Assembly (NCBI RefSeq): GCF_017695955.1
Contig: NZ_JAAORO010000001.1
Coordinates: 372,001 to 436,000 of the forward strand
DNA length: 64,000 nt
Direction: 5' to 3'
Source: Prochlorococcus marinus XMU1419
Lineage (GTDB): Bacteria; Cyanobacteriota; Cyanobacteriia; PCC-6307; Cyanobiaceae
The position numbers and the translations under genes were made by a program. Below the pieces are notes generated by a model that worked only from the letters and a program-made list of their open reading frames with translations, searched no databases and was not told the origin of the DNA. Shown piece by piece: positions 55,495-63,324 of the stretch (the first letter of the stretch is position 1; each line of letters begins with the position of its first letter).

Positions 55495-56031
55495 TTATGC
55501 CCACCAAGGATTTTCATTTGTTCTAAAGTCAGTTTCTGACCATTGTTTGACTAATACATCATCATCATCAATATCGACATGAGCTAGTGCTAAAGATAAA
55601 GGAGCAGGCCCTCTGACTACCTTCCCATTTGTATCGTACTGACTGCCATGACAAGGACATATAAATTTATTGGCACCACTATCCCATGGGACAACGCAAC
55701 CTAAATGGGTACAAATTGCATTTAAACCAAATTCTCCTATTTCCCCACCCTCATTAACTATTAAATAAGTTGGATCTCCTTTTAAACCCTGTACTAGACT
55801 TCTGTCACCTGCTTGATGGGTAGCTAACCAACCTGTCTTAGTTATTGGATTCCCTAATTCATCTTTAGCAGAAGTTCCACCACCACCACCACCTGCTCTT
55901 AAGGGCATGAAATAATTTGCTACGGGGTAAAGTGCTCCTAAAGCTACACCAGTTGCAGTACCAAATGTAAGAAGATTCATAAATTGCCTTCGACCCATTG
56001 AAGGGACATCATTGGAACTTAATTGAGTCAT
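55495..56031 (-). CDS. petC: Rieske iron-sulfur protein of cytochrome b6f
   Basis: The [2Fe-2S] protein that oxidises plastoquinol at the lumenal side. It is 178 aa. The N terminus carries a twin-arginine motif GRRQFMNLL (about 13-21) before the single membrane helix. Ligand boxes are CTHLGC (near 108) and CPCHGSQYD (near 126), and a glycine-rich hinge (RAGGGGGG) lies between. It is a classic uncleaved Tat substrate, and tatC lies 0.4 kb away. First gene of petC-petA. Confidence 0.98.
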   Translation of the reverse strand: MTQLSSNDVPSMGRRQFMNLLTFGTATGVALGALYPVANYFMPLRAGGGGGGTSAKDELGNPITKTGWLATHQAGDRSLVQGLKGDPTYLIVNEGGEIGEFGLNAICTHLGCVVPWDSGANKFICPCHGSQYDTNGKVVRGPAPLSLALAHVDIDDDDVLVKQWSETDFRTNENPWWA

Positions 56032-56154
56032 TCGCTACTTGGTTCTGTTATTTATTAGTTATTATGGATCAAATTGTTCAATTTCTGTTGCAAATAGATA
56101 GGACTTTTAATAATTTAAAGTAAAAATTTAGGAAGTCTTAATTAATTGATTTAA

Positions 56155-56472
56155 ATGAACCCATTACTAGTAGATGAAGTTATCCATTATTTGATTCATC
56201 GCTGGGGGAAAAAATATGATTTTAGGCTCTTTAGAAGAGGAAATTTTGTCTATTTTCAAATGATGTGGGGATTCCTTGGACAGGAATCATTTCCTTTAAG
56301 TGAAGATGAATACAAAAAATCGATAGCGGATAAAATCGAAATTTTAAATAGATGTGGATATTCAGAGGAAGTAAGGCAATGGCTAAAGAAAGTCAATGCT
56401 AAGCCAAGGTTAGGAAGAGCTGTTAGCTTGCAATTAAATGTTAATGAGAAGATGAAAGAGTTTTTGACTTAA
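56155..56472 (+). CDS. DUF3067 protein
   Basis: A 105-aa soluble protein of the cyanobacteria- and plastid-restricted DUF3067 family, with YDFRLFRRGNFVYFQMMWGF (about 20-39), LGQESFPLSEDEYKKSIADK and KPRLGRAVSLQL. Function unknown. It is divergent from petC across 123 bp and its 3' end overlaps the convergent tatC by 32 bp, so it sits between a Tat substrate and the Tat translocase. Its role may lie with one of these, which is inference. Confidence 0.82.
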   Translation: MNPLLVDEVIHYLIHRWGKKYDFRLFRRGNFVYFQMMWGFLGQESFPLSEDEYKKSIADKIEILNRCGYSEEVRQWLKKVNAKPRLGRAVSLQLNVNEKMKEFLT

Positions 56473-57199
56473 GATTTTCTGATAAGTAAGTTAATCCAGT
56501 ACCCACAAAGAATAAAAACACAATCGATATAGATAGCAACGACATTGTCAATGGGTCTGTTGAAGGGGTAATTACTGCAGATAAGATTGCAGAGGAGATT
56601 ACAACTATCTTCCAATTCGAAATCATTTTTTCTGTTGTGATTATTCCAAGAGAACCAAGAATAAATTGTAGTACTGGCAATTGAAAAGCTATTGCAGTGC
56701 TCGACATTAGTAATAGAACAAAATCAAAATATCTTTCTATAGACCAAGTTGGTTCAACAATATCAGCACCGAAAGAAATAAAGAAATTTATAGCTGCAGG
56801 AACTAATATCCACCATGAAAAAATTAATCCCAAGAAAAATAGAAGACCTGAACCAAAAACTGCAGGCAAGATTAGGCTTTTTTCTTTTTTTGTTAAACCA
56901 GGAGAAATAAATAGTATTATTTGATAAAAAATATATGGCATAGAAACTATTAATCCGCTGTAACCTGCAACTTTAATAGCGACAAATAAAAATTCTCCTG
57001 GAGCAAGTTGTAGTAAATGGATATCACTAGCTGGAATTTCTAAAAAAGATATTAATGGCTTTATGATTAGAAAACTAAAGAATATTGAAATAAGTATTGA
57101 GTAAATTGAGTTAAGTATCCTTTGACGAAGCTCCTCTAAATGATCACTAAAAGTCATTGAATCTGATAATTGATTCTTACTCACATCATTACCTTTCAT
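56441..57199 (-). CDS. tatC: Sec-independent protein translocase TatC
   Basis: Receptor subunit of the twin-arginine translocase, 252 aa, six helices. The cytosolic N terminus has the conserved FSDHLEELRQRILNSIYSIL (17-36, signal-binding Glu and Arg). Helix 2 follows AGYSGLIVSMPYIFYQII and the P-rich segment FISPGLTKKEKSLILP. Substrates in this window likely include PetC and the twin-arginine lipoprotein at 34151-35149. Confidence 0.96.
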   Translation of the reverse strand: MKGNDVSKNQLSDSMTFSDHLEELRQRILNSIYSILISIFFSFLIIKPLISFLEIPASDIHLLQLAPGEFLFVAIKVAGYSGLIVSMPYIFYQIILFISPGLTKKEKSLILPAVFGSGLLFFLGLIFSWWILVPAAINFFISFGADIVEPTWSIERYFDFVLLLMSSTAIAFQLPVLQFILGSLGIITTEKMISNWKIVVISSAILSAVITPSTDPLTMSLLSISIVFLFFVGTGLTYLSENLKSKTLSSSH

Positions 57200-57274
57200 T
57201 ATTTTTTGATAAAGATTTTGTAAGAAAAAGGTTTAAAATTGACCACACCGAACTCCAATTTTTTATAAATTCTA

Positions 57275-57535
57275 TTATTTGCTCAATTTAGGATTAGTTG
57301 GATCTGGTAATAAAAAAGGAGGGGCATCATTTAATGATGATTCGCCATAAGTTTCATATTCTCTATACCCACCCATTTTCCCATTTGTTTTCATCAAAGC
57401 ACTTACGAAGGCAAGTAATAAGAAAACAGTAGGAGCTCCAATTATTAATGCAGCGCCAAAAAGATATCCAACAATAAATTCTGGAAAACTATGATTCCCT
57501 AAAAATTCATGAGTACCCAAAAGAAAATCAAACAT
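57275..57535 (-). CDS. Small conserved cyanobacterial membrane protein, 86 aa
   Basis: An 86-aa protein with one hydrophobic region (FIVGYLFGAALIIGAPTVFL then LLAFVSAL; about 21-48) and a conserved-looking polar tail GGYREYETYGESSLNDAPPF followed by LLPDPTNP. The tail composition and size suggest a thylakoid accessory protein, but I cannot assign it to a named family safely. It lies 75 bp upstream of tatC on the same strand and 29 bp downstream of the RqcH-like gene. Confidence 0.65.
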   Translation of the reverse strand: MFDFLLGTHEFLGNHSFPEFIVGYLFGAALIIGAPTVFLLLAFVSALMKTNGKMGGYREYETYGESSLNDAPPFLLPDPTNPKLSK

Positions 57536-57564
57536 TTATATTTAAAAATTTTTTTTATTATAAA

Positions 57565-59265
57565 CTAAATTACAGTTTTAAGATTTTTTTTAATGTAATC
57601 TTCTCCTCTTGTAGGATTTCCCCAAATAATTTCTACATTTTTAAAGGAAACGCATCCCGGTCCTCCTTTTTTTATTTTTTGCAATTCTTTAATCTTTACT
57701 AAATTAATTGGAACTTTGATATTCCTTTTTGCCTTACTAAATAAAGCAGCTAAATCTGCAGCTATTTGAACATCTTGTTCAGATGCTTCTTGAGAAGAAG
57801 ACTTTAAAACTACATGACTACCTGGTGATTCCTGCGCGTGAAACCAAAGATCGCCTTTTTTGGAAAACTTAAAACTTATTAAATCATTTTGCCTCATATT
57901 TCTTCCTATCTGGAGCTTCAATCCAGTAGGAGTATTAACTTGCATAGGTGCAGATTGTATCTTAGATGAACTTTTCTTATCTTCTCTTTGCCTCTTTATA
58001 TTAATTTTAAACTCATTACAAATTTCTTCTATAATTTCTTCTAATAGTTTAATTTTCACAATTAGTTTTTCATGATTCAAAGAATTTAGATTTTCTAGAA
58101 GTGTATTGAATTCATCTAATCTATCTATATTGGTTTTGTAAATATTTAATCTTTCTTGTATTAATTCTCTAGATCTTTTTAGTTTTTTTGATTTTTTATA
58201 TAGTTTTTGTCCTCTGATAATATCTTTTTTGTTGATCTCATTTGTTGCGAATATCTTGTCAGCTTTTTCTTTATATATTTTGTAGTTTTCTGACTTTGAT
58301 AGGAGATCATATTGAATATTTAAATTTTTTTTCTCATTATTTGCTTGTTTGAAAATTATCCCTTCAATTTTCTTTACTAATAATTCAAGTTTCCTTTGTT
58401 TTAAATGACGATCATAATAATTTTCTAAACCGGTGCATAAATCAATTTTATTTTCACAGTTAATTTCTTTATCTAAAAACCAAACGGAATAAAAATAATT
58501 ATTAAATATCGAAAAATTAAAGTTTTTGTTTTTAAATCTACTTATCCATATTTTCCAACTTTTAAATATCTCCTTTAAGTTTTCATTGCTAATAAAATTA
58601 ATATTTTTTTCCATTATTTCCGAGTCGTTAGTATTACTAAATTTCTCTAATTGTTTCGTAAGGATAGGGCTTACTCCTTGATAGGTATTTATTAAACAAC
58701 ATTTCAAAGACTCAGGTACTGTTGAAATTGAATCTTTCCATGATTGAAAAGACTCCTCTTCTGTAGGTCGTTTTTTAAGATTTACTGGAGGGTCAGAATA
58801 AATTGATCCTGTTGAAATTGTTCTAAAACTAGATTGATTTGATTTAATTTGTTTACCAACTGCGATAATTTTATGTTTATTATCCAAATAAAAAATATTA
58901 CTATGTTTTCCCATTAACTCAAAAATTAAATACTTACTAATTTCATCTCCTGGCTTTTTTGCAAAACCAAATTTTATGACTCTTTCGAAATCATCTTGAT
59001 TAATCGAAATTAAAGCCATATATTTTAATCCGTATCTTATTTGTTTAGAGAGTGTGCTTTCACTCCCAATCTTTTCCGGCTTGTTTATCTTTAGTATTCT
59101 GGGAGAGTCACCATTCCATGAAACCTCTAACCAAGTTTGAGAATCAACTCCTCTGAAACATAATTGAATAGTATTAGGCTCTGGTTGCTGGGCAGTTTCA
59201 AACTTTGTAGGTAAAATATTTGTTGATAAATAATGCAACACAGATCTAATCGATGTAATATCCAT
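57565..59265 (-). CDS. RqcH/NFACT-family protein (ribosome quality control)
   Basis: A 566-aa NFACT protein. The N-terminal FbpA-like domain has FELMGKHSNIFYLDNKHKII (about 110-129), a coiled-coil middle is Lys/Glu-rich, and the C-terminal NFACT-R (DUF814) domain has KFSKKGDLWFHAQESPGSHV and ending GNPTRGEDYIKK. Bacterial RqcH binds obstructed 50S subunits and adds alanine tails; the role here is inferred. The ATG at 59265 (MDITSIR) fits relatives; an in-frame ATG at 59289 adds eight residues. Confidence 0.87.
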   Translation of the reverse strand: MDITSIRSVLHYLSTNILPTKFETAQQPEPNTIQLCFRGVDSQTWLEVSWNGDSPRILKINKPEKIGSESTLSKQIRYGLKYMALISINQDDFERVIKFGFAKKPGDEISKYLIFELMGKHSNIFYLDNKHKIIAVGKQIKSNQSSFRTISTGSIYSDPPVNLKKRPTEEESFQSWKDSISTVPESLKCCLINTYQGVSPILTKQLEKFSNTNDSEIMEKNINFISNENLKEIFKSWKIWISRFKNKNFNFSIFNNYFYSVWFLDKEINCENKIDLCTGLENYYDRHLKQRKLELLVKKIEGIIFKQANNEKKNLNIQYDLLSKSENYKIYKEKADKIFATNEINKKDIIRGQKLYKKSKKLKRSRELIQERLNIYKTNIDRLDEFNTLLENLNSLNHEKLIVKIKLLEEIIEEICNEFKINIKRQREDKKSSSKIQSAPMQVNTPTGLKLQIGRNMRQNDLISFKFSKKGDLWFHAQESPGSHVVLKSSSQEASEQDVQIAADLAALFSKAKRNIKVPINLVKIKELQKIKKGGPGCVSFKNVEIIWGNPTRGEDYIKKNLKTVI

Positions 59266-59340
59266 TATTTGAGGCACCCCTTTTTGCATTATTTCTTTTT
59301 TTAATTCTCAAGAATTTTATTTTACTGTAAAAAATTTAAT

Positions 59341-59895
59341 ATGAAAAATCTAAAAAAACTCTTTATACTTACTGGCCCTAGCGGTGTGGGAAAAGGAACT
59401 GTAGTTAAAGAAATATTAGGTAAAGATAAAAATATTTGGCTTTCAATATCTGCAACTACTAGAGAACCTAGAGAGGGAGAAAAGGAAGGAGAAAATTATT
59501 ACTTTTTGAGTAAAAAAAAGTTTAAAGAAATGATTGAACAAAACCTTTTTCTCGAATGGGCTCAATTCGCTGGAAACTACTATGGAACTCCTTTATCCTC
59601 TGTAAATGAGAAAATCAAAAAAGGATTCACCGTATTTCTTGAAATTGAAGTCGAGGGTGCAAAGCAAATCAAAGAAAAGTTTCCTGAGTCTATTTCAATT
59701 TTTTTACTCCCTCCTGACAAAGCAGAGTTAGAGAGAAGGATAAGAAATAGAGGTACAGAAAAAGAAGAGTCAATTAAAAAAAGACTCTTAAGAGCTAATT
59801 ATGAAATTTCAGAATCAAATGAATTTGATTTTGCATTTACAAATCATAATGTTGATGAAACTGCGAAAAAAATAATCAAGTTAATACAAACTTGA
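59341..59895 (+). CDS. gmk: Guanylate kinase
   Basis: Phosphorylates GMP to GDP. It is 184 aa. It has the P-loop LTGPSGVGKGTVVKEIL (10-26), the GMP-binding STTREPREGE-like segment ATTREPREGEKEGENYYF, FLEWAQFAGNYYGTP near 72 and FLEIEVEGAKQIKEKFP near 98. It is divergent from the RqcH-like gene and converges with psaJ across 21 bp. Confidence 0.97.
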   Translation: MKNLKKLFILTGPSGVGKGTVVKEILGKDKNIWLSISATTREPREGEKEGENYYFLSKKKFKEMIEQNLFLEWAQFAGNYYGTPLSSVNEKIKKGFTVFLEIEVEGAKQIKEKFPESISIFLLPPDKAELERRIRNRGTEKEESIKKRLLRANYEISESNEFDFAFTNHNVDETAKKIIKLIQT

Positions 59896-59916
59896 TTATT
59901 TTATCTATGTATTTTC

Positions 59917-60051
59917 TCAGCTCATTGGATGGAATAACAAGTCTGGGAAAAACCTATTAAATTCAATAATTATTCCAGCCGTAAGGCTAAGCCAGATCGC
60001 CGCAACTACGGGTGCAGATCGAACAAATTTTGTGTTTAGAATTTTAAACAT
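59917..60051 (-). CDS. psaJ: Photosystem I subunit IX (PsaJ)
   Basis: A 44-aa single-helix membrane subunit. The sequence [20 protein letters not shown] and the end [14 protein letters not shown] are characteristic of PsaJ (the FNRFxPDLL segment is diagnostic). PsaJ sits next to PsaF at the edge of photosystem I and binds a few chlorophylls and carotenoids. It lies 30 bp after psaF on the same strand, the standard psaF-psaJ operon. Confidence 0.96.
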   Translation of the reverse strand: MFKILNTKFVRSAPVVAAIWLSLTAGIIIEFNRFFPDLLFHPMS

Positions 60052-60081
60052 TTGATTTTATGAAAGTTTTTTTAAAGAAAA

Positions 60082-60645
60082 TTAACGAGGACCGTTAAGT
60101 GTAATATTGTTATCTTTTTCTCTTAAATCACCATTCCTGCCTTGTTTATTAGCAAGTAGAGGCCATTGTGCACCTTTTACAAGACATTTTCTAGCCAAGT
60201 CTAGATCAATAATGATCTCAAGATCTGCAGGATTTTTGGTCTTTTTTGATTCAATCAAATACTCTCTTCCTGACCAGCCTATTATTCCTGCAATATAAAT
60301 AAACAAAACTCCTGGTATAAGTAAATCGCCTTCATGACCTCTATTTAAAAGAGCTCCCCATGGCTCAAGTGGAGGTCCAATAATTAAATGTGGAAGACCG
60401 TCATCTCCGCATGATGCTTTCCCGTACCTTTCGAATCTTGCGATGTCTTTTTGTGTTGTTGCAGAACTTGCTCTCTCAATGAATTTAGGGTTTTCAGAGC
60501 ATAACGTGAGGGCTGAAGCTGTAAATTCAGTGCTTGCTCTGTCTGCGTTTAATGCCGGTCCATTAGCCGCTAGAGCAATTGGAGTAATTCCTAGAAACAG
60601 AAAAACTGATGTAATGATTGAGAAAAAGAATTTCATAAGTTGCAA
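60082..60645 (-). CDS. psaF: Photosystem I subunit III (PsaF)
   Basis: Thylakoid protein with a lumenal domain, 187 aa. A Sec signal (MKFFFSIITSVFLFLGITP region, ending ALA) is followed by CSENPKFIERASSAT and FERYGKASCGDDGLPHLI, the conserved disulfide-forming cysteines, then membrane helix LIPGVLFIYIAGIIGWSGRE. The C terminus has ARKCLVKGAQWPLLANKQGR. First gene of psaF-psaJ and divergent from tsaD across 65 bp. A start at the ATG 9 bp in (MKFFF) is an alternative. Confidence 0.97.
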   Translation of the reverse strand: MQLMKFFFSIITSVFLFLGITPIALAANGPALNADRASTEFTASALTLCSENPKFIERASSATTQKDIARFERYGKASCGDDGLPHLIIGPPLEPWGALLNRGHEGDLLIPGVLFIYIAGIIGWSGREYLIESKKTKNPADLEIIIDLDLARKCLVKGAQWPLLANKQGRNGDLREKDNNITLNGPR

Positions 60646-60710
60646 TCTTTAATTCCTTATAATGTGTTTAGAAAGAAATTAATACTAAAATAGAACAAGT
60701 TGATTCAAAT

Positions 60711-61781
60711 ATGCATAAAGTTTTAGCTATTGAAACAAGTTGTGATGAGACATCTGTCTCAATAGTTTCTAATTTTGGCGATACTTTTGAAATACATTCA
60801 AACATCATTGCATCTCAAATTGAAGATCATTCAAAATGGGGGGGAGTTGTTCCTGAACTAGCAGCTAGAAAACACCTAGAGTTATTACCTTTTGTTTTAG
60901 AAAAGGCATTAAAAGAATCAAAAATTAAAATTGATGAAATTGACTATATTGCATCCACTGTAGCCCCCGGATTAGTTGGGTGTTTAAGAGTTGGTTCTAT
61001 TACTGCGAGATCACTTTGCATGTTATATTCCAAGCCATTTTTGGGAATTCATCATTTGGAGGGGCATTTATCTTCTATTCTATTTTCAGAAAACTATCCA
61101 AAAAAATCTTTTCTTACATTACTCGTTAGTGGTGGACATACAGAATTGATAAAGGTTGATGAGAGAAGGATAATGCGAAGACTTGGAAAGAGTTTTGATG
61201 ATGCTGCTGGAGAAGCCTTTGATAAGGTCGGGAGATTATTAGGTCTTAGTTATCCGGGAGGGCCAGCAATTGAAAAGATTGCTAAAAATGGGGACCCTTT
61301 GAAATTTAATTTACCAAAATGTAGGATTTCAGATAGAAAGGGTGGGTTTCTTAAATATGATTTTTCTTTTAGTGGTCTAAAAACTGCAGTATTAAGATTG
61401 GTTGAGAAAATAAATTTAGATGGAAATACCGTCCCAGTTCCTGATATAGCTGCAAGTTTTGAGAGAGTTGTGGCGGAGGTATTAGTAGAGAGAACAATAA
61501 GATGTGCTATTGATCATGGCTTGGATAATATTGTTGTGGTTGGTGGTGTGGCTGCAAATAATACATTAAGAAAAATGATGATTAATGAAGCAAGTAAAAA
61601 ATCTATTAAAGTTCATCTAGCTCCTCTCAATCTTTGTACAGATAATGCAGCGATGATTGGAGCAGCAGCGTTGTTCAGAATTAAATTTAAGGATCATTTA
61701 AGTTCTCTTAAACTAGGTGTATCAGGAAGACTATCAATTGAACAAGCACACACCCTATATGGAGAAAATCCTCCTTTCTGA
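60711..61781 (+). CDS. tsaD: tRNA N6-adenosine threonylcarbamoyltransferase TsaD
   Basis: Catalytic ASKHA-fold subunit for t6A37 modification of ANN-decoding tRNAs. It is 356 aa. It has VLAIETSCDETSVSIV (4-19), the metal-binding HHLEGHLSS (near 113), LLVSGGHTELI near 140 and AAGEAFDKVGRLLGLSYPGG near 170. VVVGGVAANNTLRKMM near 280 and APLNLCTDNAAMIGAA complete the set. The hli gene follows 5 bp later. Confidence 0.97.
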   Translation: MHKVLAIETSCDETSVSIVSNFGDTFEIHSNIIASQIEDHSKWGGVVPELAARKHLELLPFVLEKALKESKIKIDEIDYIASTVAPGLVGCLRVGSITARSLCMLYSKPFLGIHHLEGHLSSILFSENYPKKSFLTLLVSGGHTELIKVDERRIMRRLGKSFDDAAGEAFDKVGRLLGLSYPGGPAIEKIAKNGDPLKFNLPKCRISDRKGGFLKYDFSFSGLKTAVLRLVEKINLDGNTVPVPDIAASFERVVAEVLVERTIRCAIDHGLDNIVVVGGVAANNTLRKMMINEASKKSIKVHLAPLNLCTDNAAMIGAAALFRIKFKDHLSSLKLGVSGRLSIEQAHTLYGENPPF

Positions 61782-61786
61782 CTCTA

Positions 61787-61963
61787 ATGAATAAGCAACC
61801 TAAAATTGAGATTAAAGAAACAAAAAATTTAGTTGATAAAAAGGAACTGAATTTATGGAAAAGAGGTTTTACTCCGCAAGCAGAAATATGGAATGGAAGG
61901 ATGGCAACTATCGGTATAGGTATTATATTTATTATTTTTGCTTTAATTAGTCAGTTTTCATAA
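61787..61963 (+). CDS. High-light-inducible protein (Hli/HLIP)
   Basis: A 58-aa single-helix member of the LHC extended family. The chlorophyll-binding motif AEIWNGRMATIGIGIIF (about 32-48) matches the AExxNGRxAMxG consensus with Thr in place of Met. HLIPs bind chlorophyll and carotenoid, quench energy and protect photosystem II assembly under strong light (family knowledge). It starts 5 bp after tsaD, so is either co-transcribed with it or has a promoter inside it. Hairpins follow the stop. Confidence 0.92.
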   Translation: MNKQPKIEIKETKNLVDKKELNLWKRGFTPQAEIWNGRMATIGIGIIFIIFALISQFS

Positions 61964-61993
61964 CAAAGGTTCCTTTGCCTTAACTGTTAGGCA
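61964..61993 (+). terminator. Overlapping hairpins after hli
   Basis: CAAAGG-TT-CCTTTG (61964-61977) and TGCCT-N8-AGGCA (61976-61993) are two short inverted repeats sharing two bases, starting at the base after the hli stop. They could be alternative folds. A T-run is weak, so termination is only likely. Confidence 0.4.
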
Positions 61994-62125
61994 GTCTAAA
62001 AAATTACAAAAATTTTGTTTAGTTAAGTTGATTAATTAAATTAAAAATTATTGTCTTTAATGGACTTGCTATGAGATTATTGATTTAATCAAATTAATCG
62101 ATAGTTTTATTTTTAAAAAGATTAT

Positions 62126-63322
62126 ATGACGCCCGAAAGGCTTGGATTACTCTGGGGAATAACAGTATTTGCAGGTGCTTGTGCTCGATTATTTTCTTCT
62201 ATTACAGGATTTCCAAGTGTCGTTATTCTATTGCTTTCTGGATTATTTATTGGAAGATCAGGTTTAGGACTGGTTGAGCCTTTAGATCTTGGGCAAGGGC
62301 TTGAAACTATTGTCGGACTTTTAGTCTGTTTAGTTCTATTCGAAGGAGGACTAAATTTAAAACTGCCTGAGGGGAATATAAGAAATACTGTTTTGAAAAT
62401 TTCATTGATAAGGCTATTTATTTCATTATCAGCTGGAATTTTTATTTCTCATTGGTTGGCTGGTCTTTCATGGCAAGTTGCAGGAATTTATAGTGCCATA
62501 GTTCTAGCTACTGGACCAACTGTTGTCTCTCCTTTGGTTGAACAAATAAAATTAGCTTCCCCTCTTTCGGAAGTTTTGAAAGCTGAAGGTTTATTACTCG
62601 AACCAATTGGTGCAGTACTAGCATTATTACTTTTAGAACTAACTTTAGGAGACCTACGTGGGATTAACGAAGTATTTATTGCATTGATGCAAAGATTAGG
62701 AGGAGGAGTTTTAATTGGATTAAGTGCAGGATGGTTACTATCAGAAATCTTAAAAAAAATAAAAAATGAAGCCTCATTTGGTGTAGAGCTTCAAGTCACT
62801 CTAGGATTTATTTTTCTTGTATATGGAATTTGTGAATATTTTCTACCAGAGTCAGGTCTACCTGCTTCTGTAGCGGCAGGTTTTATTGTGGGCAAAAGAG
62901 AAGTAATAGATAAGGAGAAGTTGGATAATCTAATAAGCGAATTAGCACAATTAGCAATAACAGTTCTTTTCCCTCTCTTGGCCGCTGATGTTTCTTGGGG
63001 TGAATTGAGTCCCCTAGGCTGGGGAGGGGTTGTTTGCGTTTTTATGTTGATGGTAATTGTTCGTCCTATTTCTATCTGGATAGCAACAATGGGAAGAGAA
63101 TTAGGATTAAAAGAAAAAGTATTTTTAGCCTGGTTAGCCCCAAGAGGTATTGTTACTGCAGCGGTAGCCTCTCTTTTTTCTATCAGATTAGAACAGGCTG
63201 GCATCCTTGGAGCTGGACGACTTCAAGGTTTGGTGTTTCTTACTATATTAATGACAGTAGGAATCCAAGGTCTTACTGCTAAACCTTTGGCGAATCGGCT
63301 AGAATTAGGTCAAAAAAATTAG
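62126..63322 (+). CDS. Na+/H+ or K+/H+ antiporter, CPA1/NhaP type
   Basis: A 398-aa membrane protein with 11-13 helices. The ion-binding region ATGPTVVSPLVEQIKLAS (near 130) and the second glutamate-rich site KAEGLLLEPIGAVLALLLLE (near 150) are in order, and GIVTAAVASLFSIRLEQAG comes near the C terminus. It is a short NhaP-like form without the long C-terminal cytosolic regulatory domain. It likely exports Na+ in sea water. It converges with gltX, with 2 bp between. Confidence 0.88.
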   Translation: MTPERLGLLWGITVFAGACARLFSSITGFPSVVILLLSGLFIGRSGLGLVEPLDLGQGLETIVGLLVCLVLFEGGLNLKLPEGNIRNTVLKISLIRLFISLSAGIFISHWLAGLSWQVAGIYSAIVLATGPTVVSPLVEQIKLASPLSEVLKAEGLLLEPIGAVLALLLLELTLGDLRGINEVFIALMQRLGGGVLIGLSAGWLLSEILKKIKNEASFGVELQVTLGFIFLVYGICEYFLPESGLPASVAAGFIVGKREVIDKEKLDNLISELAQLAITVLFPLLAADVSWGELSPLGWGGVVCVFMLMVIVRPISIWIATMGRELGLKEKVFLAWLAPRGIVTAAVASLFSIRLEQAGILGAGRLQGLVFLTILMTVGIQGLTAKPLANRLELGQKN

Positions 63323-63324
63323 AT

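Noticed and set aside
62791-63204. 137-aa frame antisense to the antiporter gene
   Set aside because: The plus strand encodes recognisable NhaP-type motifs in the same interval.
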